DNA of 64,000 nt from Microbulbifer elongatus (GCF_021165935.1 NZ_CP088953.1:3023501-3087500), one strand, 5' to 3'; counted from the stretch's first letter, positions 27,696 through 36,815 are shown. Program-made: numbers and translations. Notes: generated from the letters alone by a model not told the origin.

Positions 27696-27715
27696 GAAAA
27701 AGCCCGGAAAAACCG
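27696..27715 (+). repeat. Left half of split terminator with 11-bp target-site duplication
   Basis: GAAAAAGCCCGG (27696-27707) is the left arm of what was a 12-bp hairpin. The 11-bp direct repeat CGGAAAAACCG occupies 27705-27715, immediately before the IS, and recurs at 29138-29148. The duplicate covers the hairpin loop plus three base pairs of stem on either side. Confidence 0.9.
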
Positions 27716-27760
27716 TAAGGCTGTTCACTTAAGCATTGCAGCCTAAGGTGGGGCCCCGGA

Positions 27761-27796
27761 AAATCCGGTTTTCAGATCAGGAAACCGGATTTTTTT
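27761..27796 (+). terminator. Hairpin at the left end of the IS, before the transposase start
   Basis: A perfect 11-bp stem (AAATCCGGTTT and AAACCGGATTT, 10-base loop) runs into a T tract that ends at the transposase GTG codon. Placed between the inverted repeat and the gene, it should stop transcription entering from chrR, or mask initiation on such read-through transcripts, as protective hairpins do in IS10 and IS50. Confidence 0.7.
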
Positions 27797-29128
27797 GTGT
27801 CTCTTCAGCAGTCTCTCTTCGATATTGATGCCCTCCAGTCCTTCTGTGACCTGAGTACCTTCACCCAGAACATTCCCGTTGAATGGGTGGATTCCGCTCT
27901 GCAGTTATCCTCGCAAGCCACTATTCGCCGCCGTCGACTTCCCGCCGATCAGGTACTCTGGCTCGTGCTGGGCATGGCCCTGTTCAGGAATGAACCGGTC
28001 TCAGAAGTTGCCCGCAGGCTCAATATCTGTGCTCAGGGGCTCGCGAACGATAGCCTGTTGGCCCCAAGCGGGGTATCAAAGGCGCGACAGCGTCTTGGTG
28101 CTAACCCCGTTCAGTGGCTATTTCAACGTACCGGGGGGCACTGGGGACATGAGCGTTACCCCGAAGATGAATGGCGAGGATTGCAAGTTCTCGCTGTCGA
28201 TGGCGCGCTGTTGCGCACTCAAGATACTCCTGAGCTGCGAGATCATTTTGGCTCCGGTAACACGAGCACAAACCGGCAAACTCCGTACCCTCTTATGCGC
28301 CTGATTGCTCTAATGAACGTACGTTCACATGTACTTCTGAATGCAGAACTAAGCCCTTACCGACGCAGCGAAATACGCCTGGCCGATGAGTTTATGAATC
28401 AGGTGCCGGAAGCCTCCGTAACCCTGTTTGATAAGGGTTTTTGGAGTGCAGACCTTTTGCTGCGGTGGGCGGATCAGAACACGCAACGCCACTGGCTGAT
28501 CCCCGAGCGCAAAGGCCTGGTCAGTGAGACAGTGGAGGTCTACAACAAAAATGATCGACTACTGCGAATGAAGGTCTCCCCCCAGGCTCGGAAGCGCAAT
28601 CCGGCCCTTCCCGAGTACTGGGAAGTTCGAGCAGTGAGCTACAAGCATAATGGCAAAAACAAAACGGTATTTACCTCGCTACCGGCAGATACTTACGGCA
28701 CTAAAGCCGTCGCGAAGCTCTACCAAGAGCGCTGGGAAATCGAAATCGGCTTCCGTGACATCAAAAGTTCCATGCAGCACAACGCCGTCACCCTACGTAG
28801 CAAGACCGTGGAACTGGTTTATCAGGAAGTGTGGGGGCTACTGTTGGCGTACAACGTGATACGTCGAGAGGCAAGCCAGGCAGCGGTCGCTCACGGGGGA
28901 AACCCAGCCAGGATACGCTTTAAGTTCGCATGCCAGTATATTGCTGCGCAGCTGATTGTCATGGCCGCGGCTCAGCCATTATCAAGGACTGGAGCGCGCT
29001 TATCGGAGCTTAGGGCGGGGATTGGGAACCTGTTTTTAGAGGACCGTCCTCGGCCTTCTAGGCCGAGGACGGTAAAGATCAGCAAAACCCGCTATCCGGT
29101 GAATCGTCGTGCTGCTCCGCTTAAGTGA
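27797..29128 (+). CDS. IS4-family transposase
   Basis: The 443-residue DDE transposase has an N-terminal IS4 domain (about 15-130) and a catalytic core with the first Asp in VDGALLRTQDT, the second in LFDKGFW and the Glu in YQERWEIEIGFRDIK. The last fits the Y-x2-R-x3-E-x6-K signature that defines the IS4 family. The start is GTG, right after the T tract of a terminator-like hairpin, so expression is probably kept low. The stop lies inside the right inverted repeat. No frameshift or internal stop is seen. Confidence 0.95.
   Translation: MSLQQSLFDIDALQSFCDLSTFTQNIPVEWVDSALQLSSQATIRRRRLPADQVLWLVLGMALFRNEPVSEVARRLNICAQGLANDSLLAPSGVSKARQRLGANPVQWLFQRTGGHWGHERYPEDEWRGLQVLAVDGALLRTQDTPELRDHFGSGNTSTNRQTPYPLMRLIALMNVRSHVLLNAELSPYRRSEIRLADEFMNQVPEASVTLFDKGFWSADLLLRWADQNTQRHWLIPERKGLVSETVEVYNKNDRLLRMKVSPQARKRNPALPEYWEVRAVSYKHNGKNKTVFTSLPADTYGTKAVAKLYQERWEIEIGFRDIKSSMQHNAVTLRSKTVELVYQEVWGLLLAYNVIRREASQAAVAHGGNPARIRFKFACQYIAAQLIVMAAAQPLSRTGARLSELRAGIGNLFLEDRPRPSRPRTVKISKTRYPVNRRAAPLK
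29043..29073. repeat. Perfect 13-bp inverted repeat inside the transposase 3' end
   Basis: ACCGTCCTCGGCC and GGCCGAGGACGGT are exact complements around a 5-base loop (TTCTA). The repeat lies in coding sequence and encodes the RPRPSRPRT part of the protein tail. It lacks a T tract. It may slow transcription entering the element from the right or influence mRNA stability. Confidence 0.75.
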
Positions 29129-29137
29129 ACAGCATTA

Positions 29138-29157
29138 CGGAAAAACCGGGCTTTTTC
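29138..29157 (-). repeat. Right half of split terminator with target-site duplication copy
   Basis: CGGAAAAACCG (29138-29148) repeats the left flank exactly, and CCGGGCTTTTTC (29146-29157) is the other arm of the original hairpin. Joined without the IS, the flanks give a perfect 12-bp stem with an AAAAA loop and A/T tails on both sides, a bidirectional terminator for chrR and the oxidoreductase gene. Each half now has only a 3-bp stem. Confidence 0.88.
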
Positions 29158-29171
29158 TCAGCTGACTGGTC

Positions 29172-32100
29172 TCAGTGTCGCTCTGTCAGCATATTGCCGA
29201 TTTCAGTACCGGCACCAGAATCCGTGAAGCGTGCGCGCAACTCCCGCCAGCGCAGCAGAACTTCATCCATTTTCCGGGCTCGTACATGTCCATAGCCACG
29301 CACCTTCTGTGGCAATAAAAGTAACTCTTCAGCCTGTGCCTGATTTGCAACCGATAGCGATCCGGCCACCAGCAGCACCGTCTCCCGGACCTCCCGCGCC
29401 CAGCGACGCTCACCGCGGCGCTCCGCCGTGTACCCAAAGACATCCAGCGGTGTACCGCGCAGGACTTTCCCTTTGGCCAGCCAGGGCAGAACGCGGCGCA
29501 TCCAGCCGCCCAGCGTAACTTTCCGTATTCTGCCGCTGGCATTTGGGCGGGCAAGGAATGGCGGAGCCATCAGAAACTTCAGGGTGTAATCGCCGCTAAA
29601 CGTCTCACGCAACTGTTGCTGGAAGCTTTCGCTACTGTAAAGCCGCGCGACCTCGTACTCATCTTTGTACGCCATCGCCTTGAACAGGCTTTGAGCGGCT
29701 GCGCGGCTTACCGGGAAGCGGGACCCACTGATGCGAGCCTCTGCCCTGCGGAGTCTGCTCAATGCCTGCTCGAAGGCGCGCGCGTACCCCGGGCTTTGGT
29801 ACTCCCGCAGTTCGGCCGACAACCGTGCGACCAACTGATCGATGGTTTCCATCGGTTCTACCATTTTCACCACTTGCGCCGGAGTCAGGATCCGGTCGAT
29901 CGCGCCGGGTGTTTCCGCCAGTAACCGGCCAGCACGGAATGCCCGCAGATTATTCTCCACCGCGACCCCATTGAGGGTGACCGCCCGCTCCAGGGCAGCA
30001 CCGCTCACGGGCAATACCCCCTTCTGGCAAGCGAAGCCCAAAATCATCAGGTTTGCCGCAACCGTATCGCCAAACAGGGATTCCGCGTAGCGGTTGGCAT
30101 CAATCCCGAAATACGCTCCCGCGACCGAACGGATACTGTCGGCGGTGGCGTCTGCAGGAAACGCCAGGTCGTTGTCACGCACAAACGCTGCAACCGGCAC
30201 CTCGGCGGTGTTCACTACCGCGTTGATTTCTCCCTCGGCGAATTTGCTGCGCTGCGCGGCAGCGGTCACCATGTCACAGCCCAGCACCAGATGCGCGGCG
30301 CCATCGCGTATCCGGGCAGTGGTGATATCAGCCGGTGTACGACCGACTTTGACATGGGCCACCACAGCACCGTTCTTCTGCGACAACCCGGTAAAGTACA
30401 AAGTGGTGCTGCCCTTGTCCTCAAGGTGTGCGGCCATACCCAAGAGCGCGGCAACCGTGAGTACTCCACTGCCGCCGATACCGGCCACGAGAATATTGAC
30501 GGTCTGATCCAGTTGCGGGGCCGGCGCGGGCCGCAGATCGTTGCAGGCCGCATCAATGGCTTGCGCCAGTGTCTTCACTTCCGGCTTTTTCAGCTCGCCG
30601 CCTTCCACGCGGACAAAGCTCGGGCAGAAACCGTCTGCGCAACGCATGTCCTTGTTACAGCTGGACTGATTGACCTGCCGCTTACGCCCGAACGGTGTCT
30701 CCAGTGGTTCCACCGCAATACAGCTGGACTGCACACTGCAGTCACCACAGCCTTCGCAGACACGGTGATTGATCAACAGGCGGCGTGACGGGTCTTCCAT
30801 CTGGCCTTTTTTCCGGCGGCGGCGTTTTTCTGCTGCGCATACCTGCTCGTAAATAATGGCCGTCACCCCGGCGGTATCGCGCAGTTGCCGCTGAACATCA
30901 TCCAGTGCATCACGATGAAAAATCTCCAGCGCAGCGGGTAATTGCGCCCGGTGTTGCCGCCAGTGGTCCGGGTTTTCGCTCACCAGGCACACCCGCCCTA
31001 CCCCTTCTGCGATCAATTGTCGCGACAACGTGGGCACGGTGACTTCCGCATCGGTCGGCTGCCCACCGGTCATGGCCACCGCGTCGTTCAGCAGAATTTT
31101 GTAAGTAATATTGATGCGACTCGCCACCGCCTGGCGGATGGCAAGCAGCCCGGAATGGTTGTAGGTACCATCCCCCATGTTCTGGAAAATGTGCTTATCC
31201 GTGGAGAACCGATGCAGGCCCACCCAGTGCGCGCCTTCCCCACCCATGTGGGAGTATGTGTCCGTGCGCAGACCTTTACCCAGTGCCATGATATGGCAGC
31301 CAATACCGGCACTGCCGATACTGCCTTCGGGCAGCTTGGTCGAAGAGTTGTGCGGGCAGCCCGCACAGAAAATCGGCTCACGGGCCAGAAGCCCAGTAGC
31401 TTTCCCCGGAACAGTGGTGCCGAGTTTTTCCGCCAGCGGCACCAGTTTTTCTGCAAGCGCGGTATCCGCCAGCCAGCGGGTAATCGCCCTGGCCACTTGA
31501 TCCGGGCCAAAGCCCCAGATCGCCGGCAGCAGGTCATTGCCATCTAGGTCTTTCTTGCCGACGACTTTCGGGCGGCGGGTGTCTTCCCAGCTGTACAGGA
31601 GATTCTTGATCTGGTCTTCCACCAGAGGGCGTTTCTCTTCAACCACCAGAATCCGCTCCAACCCGTCGGCGAATTCAGACATGCCGCGGGGCTCCAGCGG
31701 CCAGCTCATGGCGATCTTGCGAATGGCAATGCCAGCCTCAACGAGATCCTGTTCACTCAGATTGAGCAGCTTCAGAGCTTCCAGCAGGTCGCCGTGGGCC
31801 TTGCCCACCGTGACAATTCCGAAGCGCCGGCAAGGCGGCTCTACCAGGTTTTTATCGAGCTTGTTGGCATAGGCGAAAGCCCGCGCCGCCGGTAACCGCT
31901 CTTCGAGCATTCGCCGCTCGTACTCCATCCGCTCCGCCGGCCAGTTCAGGTGGGGATCGTAGTTGAGGCCGTGCGCGGGCAGCGGAAAGTCCTTCGGCGG
32001 AACAAACCGCGGCAGGCCGGGTACCTCGATAGACGCACCCGCTTCCACCGTTTCCGTAATCGTTTTAAAGCCGACCCAGAGCCCCGAGAATCGCGACAGC

Positions 32101-32696
32101 GCGATACCGGCAAGACCAAGGGTGAGATATTCATCGATTGTTGCCGGAAACAGCAGCGGCATCATCACCGACTCAAAAATCTGGTCGGTATTGTGGGAGA
32201 ACATGGACGATTCAGCGGTGTGATCATCGCCGCACAGTGCCAGAACCCCACCGTGCCTGGAGGTACCCTGAATGTTGGCCTGGCGAAAGACATCCGCACT
32301 GCGGTCAACACCGTGACCCTTGCCATACCAGATGGAAAATACCCCATCGCGGGTCGCCTGGGCACGGTAGTGATCGAGCAGCTGGGTACCCCAGATATTG
32401 GTGGCACCCAGATCCTCATTGATACCCGGCTCGAAATGGATATCGCGGTCGGCGAGCAACTGCTTGTGTCGCCATAGTGACTGGTCGTACCCTCCCAGAG
32501 GCGAGCCGCGGTAGCCAGAAATAAACCCGGCGGTATTCAGCCCCGCCTGTTCATCGACGCGTTTCTGCATCAACGGAAGCCGCACAAGCGCGTCTATACC
32601 AGTGAGAAATACGCGTCCGCTATCGCGGGTAAAGGCAGCTTTCAGCGAGTATTCGCTATCAAAGCCCAGTTCCTGATCGCTTTCAACCATCGCCAT
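29172..32696 (-). CDS. Indolepyruvate ferredoxin oxidoreductase family protein (fused alpha/gamma)
   Basis: The 1174-residue protein joins the domains of 2-oxoacid:ferredoxin oxidoreductases in one chain. The N-terminal pyrimidine-type TPP domain contains FISGYRGSPLGGYD. The TPP/Mg-binding part contains FCAGCPHNSST and MGGEGAHWVG, and a single ferredoxin-like cluster has VCEGCGDCSVQSSC. The C-terminal gamma-type domain starts at VNILVAGIGGSGVLTVAALLG. The enzyme decarboxylates aryl or branched 2-oxoacids to acyl-CoA using ferredoxin. It is fused as in many aerobic proteobacteria. It is divergent from an Lrp-type gene that probably regulates it. Its terminator was shared with chrR and is broken by the IS. 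Confidence 0.93.
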   Translation of the reverse strand: MAMVESDQELGFDSEYSLKAAFTRDSGRVFLTGIDALVRLPLMQKRVDEQAGLNTAGFISGYRGSPLGGYDQSLWRHKQLLADRDIHFEPGINEDLGATNIWGTQLLDHYRAQATRDGVFSIWYGKGHGVDRSADVFRQANIQGTSRHGGVLALCGDDHTAESSMFSHNTDQIFESVMMPLLFPATIDEYLTLGLAGIALSRFSGLWVGFKTITETVEAGASIEVPGLPRFVPPKDFPLPAHGLNYDPHLNWPAERMEYERRMLEERLPAARAFAYANKLDKNLVEPPCRRFGIVTVGKAHGDLLEALKLLNLSEQDLVEAGIAIRKIAMSWPLEPRGMSEFADGLERILVVEEKRPLVEDQIKNLLYSWEDTRRPKVVGKKDLDGNDLLPAIWGFGPDQVARAITRWLADTALAEKLVPLAEKLGTTVPGKATGLLAREPIFCAGCPHNSSTKLPEGSIGSAGIGCHIMALGKGLRTDTYSHMGGEGAHWVGLHRFSTDKHIFQNMGDGTYNHSGLLAIRQAVASRINITYKILLNDAVAMTGGQPTDAEVTVPTLSRQLIAEGVGRVCLVSENPDHWRQHRAQLPAALEIFHRDALDDVQRQLRDTAGVTAIIYEQVCAAEKRRRRKKGQMEDPSRRLLINHRVCEGCGDCSVQSSCIAVEPLETPFGRKRQVNQSSCNKDMRCADGFCPSFVRVEGGELKKPEVKTLAQAIDAACNDLRPAPAPQLDQTVNILVAGIGGSGVLTVAALLGMAAHLEDKGSTTLYFTGLSQKNGAVVAHVKVGRTPADITTARIRDGAAHLVLGCDMVTAAAQRSKFAEGEINAVVNTAEVPVAAFVRDNDLAFPADATADSIRSVAGAYFGIDANRYAESLFGDTVAANLMILGFACQKGVLPVSGAALERAVTLNGVAVENNLRAFRAGRLLAETPGAIDRILTPAQVVKMVEPMETIDQLVARLSAELREYQSPGYARAFEQALSRLRRAEARISGSRFPVSRAAAQSLFKAMAYKDEYEVARLYSSESFQQQLRETFSGDYTLKFLMAPPFLARPNASGRIRKVTLGGWMRRVLPWLAKGKVLRGTPLDVFGYTAERRGERRWAREVRETVLLVAGSLSVANQAQAEELLLLPQKVRGYGHVRARKMDEVLLRWRELRARFTDSGAGTEIGNMLTERH

Positions 32697-32919
32697 CGTG
32701 GGGTACCTTCGCTGTTCTGTCGGTTACATCGACCGCCGCGCCGGTCACATTCGATGGGACCGCGCCGTTTATTGTTTCCCGTAAACTATCACCGGGAATA
32801 CGGGCAGGTCATACCAAAATCACCACTTTTACGCTTTCAGACAGCCACAAATCACCACATACGATCAAATTTCTGCAATAATTGGGCCCTGAGACCAACC
32901 GAGACTGTCAGGTACCACC

Positions 32920-33402
32920 ATGGCCTATTTACTGGATGCCATTGATAAGCACATTCTGGAGATCCTCCAGGAAGACGCCACCATCCCCAATATCGAGCTG
33001 GCAGAAAAAGTGTGCCTTTCCCCCTCGCCCTGCTCACGCCGGGTAAAAAACCTCCACGAACAGGGGTTTATCAAGCGCGCAGTGACGCTGCTGGAGCCGG
33101 ATAAAGTCGGCTTGCCGGTCAGTGTATTTATCCAGGTGACCCTGAATCACCAGGTCAAAAAAGAGCTGCAGGATTTTGAGTCGACCATCGGACAGTGGCC
33201 GGAGGTGATGGAGTGCTACCTGATGACCGGTGATTTCGACTACCTGCTCCGAGTGGTGGTACCGAACCTGCACGCCTACCAGGAATTTCTGGACAAGAAA
33301 CTGACGGAGCTACCCGGTATTGACCATATCAAAAGCAGCTTCTCTCTGAAGCAGGTCCGGTATCGCACCGAACTGCCCCTGGACCAGCTACTCGAAAAAT
33401 AA
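32920..33402 (+). CDS. Lrp/AsnC-family transcriptional regulator
   Basis: The 160-residue protein has an N-terminal winged helix (about 5-60: DKHILEILQEDATIPNIELA and LSPSPCSRRVKNLHEQGFI) and a C-terminal RAM domain with the VMECYLMTGDFDYLLRVVVP strand-helix. It is transcribed away from the oxidoreductase gene across a 223-bp gap. It is clearly distinct in sequence from the lrp-type gene at 14959. Lrp-type proteins next to such oxidoreductases usually respond to an amino acid, here plausibly an aromatic or branched-chain one. A strong terminator follows. Confidence 0.92.
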   Translation: MAYLLDAIDKHILEILQEDATIPNIELAEKVCLSPSPCSRRVKNLHEQGFIKRAVTLLEPDKVGLPVSVFIQVTLNHQVKKELQDFESTIGQWPEVMECYLMTGDFDYLLRVVVPNLHAYQEFLDKKLTELPGIDHIKSSFSLKQVRYRTELPLDQLLEK

Positions 33403-33406
33403 GCCA

Positions 33407-33444
33407 TAAAAAAAGGCCGCGATGCAATCACATCGCGGCCTTTT
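33407..33444 (+). terminator. Bidirectional terminator after the Lrp-type gene
   Basis: A perfect 10-bp stem (GGCCGCGATG/CATCGCGGCC, loop CAATCA) has A residues on its left and TTTT on its right. It can serve the Lrp gene and the convergent M3 peptidase gene. Confidence 0.9.
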
Positions 33445-33462
33445 CCATTGCTGCCCGGAGGA

Positions 33463-35697
33463 TTAATTTCCCGCAGCCGTTGTCGCCCCACTTTGTTTGT
33501 CACTATCTGAACCGGTAATCGGGAAGCCCCGATCACGCATCAGTGGCTCGATACCAGCATCACGACCACGGAAAAGCCGGTAAGCTTCTGCCGGGTCAAT
33601 GGCGTTGCGCGGCGCAAACAGGTACTTCACCAACTTCGCCGCGACGTCCTTATCGTAAAAACCACCATCGGCCTCGGCAAAGGCTTCAGAGGCATCAGAG
33701 GTCAGCACATCTGCCCACATGTAGCCGTAGTACCCCGCTGAGTAACCTTCACCAGAAAAGATATGCCCGAAGTGCGGTGTGCGGTGGCGCATCACCAATT
33801 CAGACGGCATACCCAGTGCCTCGAGCGTTTCCCGTTCAAACTTGTCCGGATCAATGCCCTTCGGGTCGGTGGTGTGCAACTTCATATCGACCAGCGCAGA
33901 AGCCAGATATTCGGTGGTTGCGAAACCCTGATTAAAATTCGCCGCCTGTTTGATCTTGGCAACCAGCTCGGCTGGAATCGGCTCACCGGTTTTATAGTGC
34001 ACCAGATAATTGTCGATGATGGGATCAGTGCTCAACCAACGCTCCAGCAGCTGTGACTGGAACTCCGTGTAATCCCGCACACCGCCATTGAGCGTGGGGT
34101 AGCTTACGTTGGACGCAAGGAAGTGTAGCGCGTGACCGAACTCGTGGAAAAAGGTTTCCGCGTCGTCCCAGCCAACAAGTACAGGCTCGCCCGGCGCACC
34201 CTTGATAAAGTTGGAGTTGTTGGATGCCAGTACGGTTTCTTTACCATCGAAGGTGGTGTGATCCCGGTACATACTCGCCCAGGCGCCAGAGCGCTTGCCG
34301 GTGCGCGCGAACGGGTCCAGATACCACAGGCCGATATGTTCGCCGGTGGTCTTATCGGTGACTTCCCATACGTTCACATCTTCGTGGAATACCGGCACGG
34401 TGCCCTCTTCCACTGGGGTAAACGCAAAATTGAACAGTTCACCGGCAACAAAGAACATACCCTCGCGCAACTTATCCAGTTGCAGGTACTGCTTCACCTC
34501 ATCGGAATTCAGATCGTACTTCGCCTTGCGGACCTTTTCGGCATAAAAGCGGTAATCCCACGGCTGAATCTTGATACCGGCGTTCTCCGCATCGGCAACC
34601 GCCTGCATATCCGCCACTTCTTCATGCACGCGGGCAACCGCTGCAGGCCACACCGCTTCCATCAGGTCGATGGCATTTTGCGGATTTTTCGCCATTCGGT
34701 TTTGCAGCCGCCATTCCGCGTAGTTGTCGAATCCGAGCAGCGCTACACGCTCATCACGCAGTTGCAGGATTTCCGCGATGATCGCATTATTGTCGTGCTC
34801 ATCGCCGTTATCGCCGCGACTGTAATAATTGGTCCAGACCTTTTCGCGCAGTGCACGATCTTCCGAATAAGTGAGGAACGGATCCATGGAAGAGCGTGTA
34901 TTCTTGATCGCATACTTGCCCTTCTGGCCTTTTTCCTCCGCCATGGAAGCTGCAGCTTTGACGAAGGATTCGGGCAAGCCGGCGAGCTGGTCTTCCGTCA
35001 GGAAAAGATCGTAGCCTTCCTCATCAGCCAGCACGTTGTTGGCGAACCGGGTGTGCAGCTCGGCGAGGCGGGTATTGATTTCCGCGTAGCGCTTTTTCGC
35101 GTCCCCGGAGAGGGTGGCGCCGTTGGTGGCAAACTCATCGTATACCAGCTCAACCACGCGTTTCTGCTCTGCGTTCAGATCAGAGGTATCGCGCGCGTCA
35201 AACACCGCCTTCACACGCTGAAACAGCTTGTCGTTCTGTATGATCTTTGAATTGAATGCAGAAAGCTTCGGTGCCATCTCCGCTTGCACGGCGCGGAACT
35301 CCGGGGTGGACATGTTACTGCTCCAGATACCCCAGTAGGTAAATACCCGGCTCAGCGCTTTGCCGCTGCGTTCCATGGCCTCGATGGTATTGGCAAACGT
35401 CGGTGCTTCCGGGTTATTGGCAATCTTTTCAATTTCCGCCAGATTCTGTGCCATGCCGTATTCCAGCGCGGGCTTCAGGTCCTCGATCTTCATCTTGTCG
35501 AACGCCGGCACCCCGCCGTAGGGGCCGGTCCACTCCGCCAGTAACGAATTATTACTGACGACGTCCGCAACCACATCCGTCGAGGCACTCGCCTGCTCTG
35601 ATGGATTGGCGGATACCGCCTGCTCGGACTCTTTGCTGCACCCCGCTACCGCAGCCAGGGCAGCGGTAATGGATATGGCGATCAACGTTTGACGCAT
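33463..35697 (-). CDS. M3-family zinc metallopeptidase lipoprotein (Dcp-like)
   Basis: The 744-residue protein begins with a lipoprotein signal (AAVAGC, Cys20), so it sits in the cell envelope. The C-terminal M3 domain has HEFGH at 518-522 and the distal ligand at about E545 in DYTEFQSQ. The closing segment FGHIFSGEGYSAGYYGYMWADV is also typical. Its length and the N-terminal helical region match peptidyl-dipeptidase Dcp or oligopeptidase-A relatives, which cut short peptides. A periplasmic role in peptide scavenging is inferred. It shares a terminator with the convergent Lrp gene. Confidence 0.94.
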   Translation of the reverse strand: MRQTLIAISITAALAAVAGCSKESEQAVSANPSEQASASTDVVADVVSNNSLLAEWTGPYGGVPAFDKMKIEDLKPALEYGMAQNLAEIEKIANNPEAPTFANTIEAMERSGKALSRVFTYWGIWSSNMSTPEFRAVQAEMAPKLSAFNSKIIQNDKLFQRVKAVFDARDTSDLNAEQKRVVELVYDEFATNGATLSGDAKKRYAEINTRLAELHTRFANNVLADEEGYDLFLTEDQLAGLPESFVKAAASMAEEKGQKGKYAIKNTRSSMDPFLTYSEDRALREKVWTNYYSRGDNGDEHDNNAIIAEILQLRDERVALLGFDNYAEWRLQNRMAKNPQNAIDLMEAVWPAAVARVHEEVADMQAVADAENAGIKIQPWDYRFYAEKVRKAKYDLNSDEVKQYLQLDKLREGMFFVAGELFNFAFTPVEEGTVPVFHEDVNVWEVTDKTTGEHIGLWYLDPFARTGKRSGAWASMYRDHTTFDGKETVLASNNSNFIKGAPGEPVLVGWDDAETFFHEFGHALHFLASNVSYPTLNGGVRDYTEFQSQLLERWLSTDPIIDNYLVHYKTGEPIPAELVAKIKQAANFNQGFATTEYLASALVDMKLHTTDPKGIDPDKFERETLEALGMPSELVMRHRTPHFGHIFSGEGYSAGYYGYMWADVLTSDASEAFAEADGGFYDKDVAAKLVKYLFAPRNAIDPAEAYRLFRGRDAGIEPLMRDRGFPITGSDSDKQSGATTAAGN

Positions 35698-36074
35698 CGA
35701 CTCGATCCTCGTATCTATATGGTGATCTGAAATTTGTTATTAGATTTCGGTGTGACCGAGTGTACCCCGCGTTTTTAGATGTATCTACGATGGCACCACA
35801 TGCTACCGATTCCCGTCGGCTCAGCATAAAAATGGCAGCACAATCCCCCATTGCTGACCAACATTTCGGTCAGTTCCACTGCGCCAGGGATACTTGATTA
35901 ATTGATAACGACTTATTACGTGTATTCTTTTAACTCTAAGCAGAGGTATACATTGGGGCCGCAGTCAGCCGCTGGGCACGGATGCTCGAGATTGGCGGGA
36001 GAGTTGAATTTTGGGGTGCGGGTGGAAGGCGGGCAGCCTACCCGCGAAGGGAAAGAATACGGGGCTTGCGCCCC
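35698..36074. other. Intergenic region upstream of the M3 peptidase gene
   Basis: This 377-bp region contains the presumed promoter of the M3 peptidase on its left side. At 36062-36075 a small GGGGC/GCCCC hairpin lies just past the GST stop, but without a T tract. I see no gene or RNA here. A 603-codon plus-strand frame passes through, but it is the antisense of the genes to the right. Confidence 0.5.
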
Positions 36075-36755
36075 TCAGATTCTACGGTCTTCGACGATAT
36101 CACCTACGGCCAGCAGCTCCTGGTCATGGCTCACTTCCCGCCAGGGCTCGCGGATGGCGTCACGCAGCCACGCCTGCATTGCGGGCAGCTCGCGCATATG
36201 CGCGGCATATGCCATGGCATCCTCACCCAATGTCAGCTGGTAACCAAACAGGCGGAAGACCACCGGGGCAAAAAATGCATCCACCGCGGTAAATTGATCA
36301 CCGGCCAGGAAGGGGCCGTCAAAACGTTCCAGCCCCTGACGCCACAATTCTTCCAGACGGGTGAGGTCTTTCTGCAGGGCGCTATCGATCTGGTGCAGGG
36401 ATACGGTTACACCGCAGTTCATACTGCATTGATTACGCAAGGCAAAAAAGCCCGCATGCATTTCTGCAGCCGCGCACCGGGCCCAGGCCCGGGCCGCTTT
36501 ATCCGCAGGCCACACCGATGGGTGGGACTCGTAAAGGTATTCTGTAATCGCCAGAGAATCCCATACAGTGACGTCGCCATCTACCAGACAGGGCACCAGG
36601 CCGGTGGGAGAAAAGGCACGAAACTTGTCCCAACTCCCACCCTCATCAAAAGGCACCAGAACTTCCTCAAAGGGAATCTGCAGCTGTGTTGCCAGCAACC
36701 ACGGCCGCAGAGACCAGGACGAATAGTTTTTGTTGCCGATATAAAGCTGCATCAA
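36075..36755 (-). CDS. Glutathione S-transferase family protein
   Basis: The 226-residue protein has the GST organisation: an N-terminal thioredoxin fold (about 1-80, with NKNYSSWSLRPWLLA near the active site and VPCLVDGDVTVWDSLAI for glutathione contact) and an all-helical C-terminal domain. The Ser in NYSSWS is the probable catalytic residue. The substrate is unknown. It lies 60 bp downstream of the DAHP synthase gene on the same strand and may share its transcript. AAGGAAC precedes the ATG. Confidence 0.92.
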   Translation of the reverse strand: MMQLYIGNKNYSSWSLRPWLLATQLQIPFEEVLVPFDEGGSWDKFRAFSPTGLVPCLVDGDVTVWDSLAITEYLYESHPSVWPADKAARAWARCAAAEMHAGFFALRNQCSMNCGVTVSLHQIDSALQKDLTRLEELWRQGLERFDGPFLAGDQFTAVDAFFAPVVFRLFGYQLTLGEDAMAYAAHMRELPAMQAWLRDAIREPWREVSHDQELLAVGDIVEDRRI

Positions 36756-36815
36756 TCTAGTTCCTTTTCCCTTGATCGTTCTCGTGCCCTTCCCTGCTCC
36801 TCAGCGGTGCCGGAT

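Larger units (their letters stand above)
27716..29137 (+). mobile_element. Intact IS4-family insertion sequence (1422 bp)
   Basis: The element is bounded by imperfect terminal inverted repeats of 27 bp (27716-27742 and 29111-29137, 23 matches). They begin TAAGGCTGTTCACTTAAG on the left and TAATGCTGTTCACTTAAG on the right; the latter resembles the known IS4 end TAATGCCGATCAGTTAAG. An 11-bp direct repeat (CGGAAAAACCG) flanks it, within the 10-13 bp typical of IS4. It holds one full transposase gene. The perfect target duplication and intact frame indicate a recent and probably active copy. It lies between the convergent chrR and oxidoreductase genes. Confidence 0.96.

Noticed and set aside
34132..35250. 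A 372-codon plus-strand open frame inside the M3 peptidase gene
   Set aside because: It is the complement of the conserved peptidase coding sequence; no ribosome site or family match.
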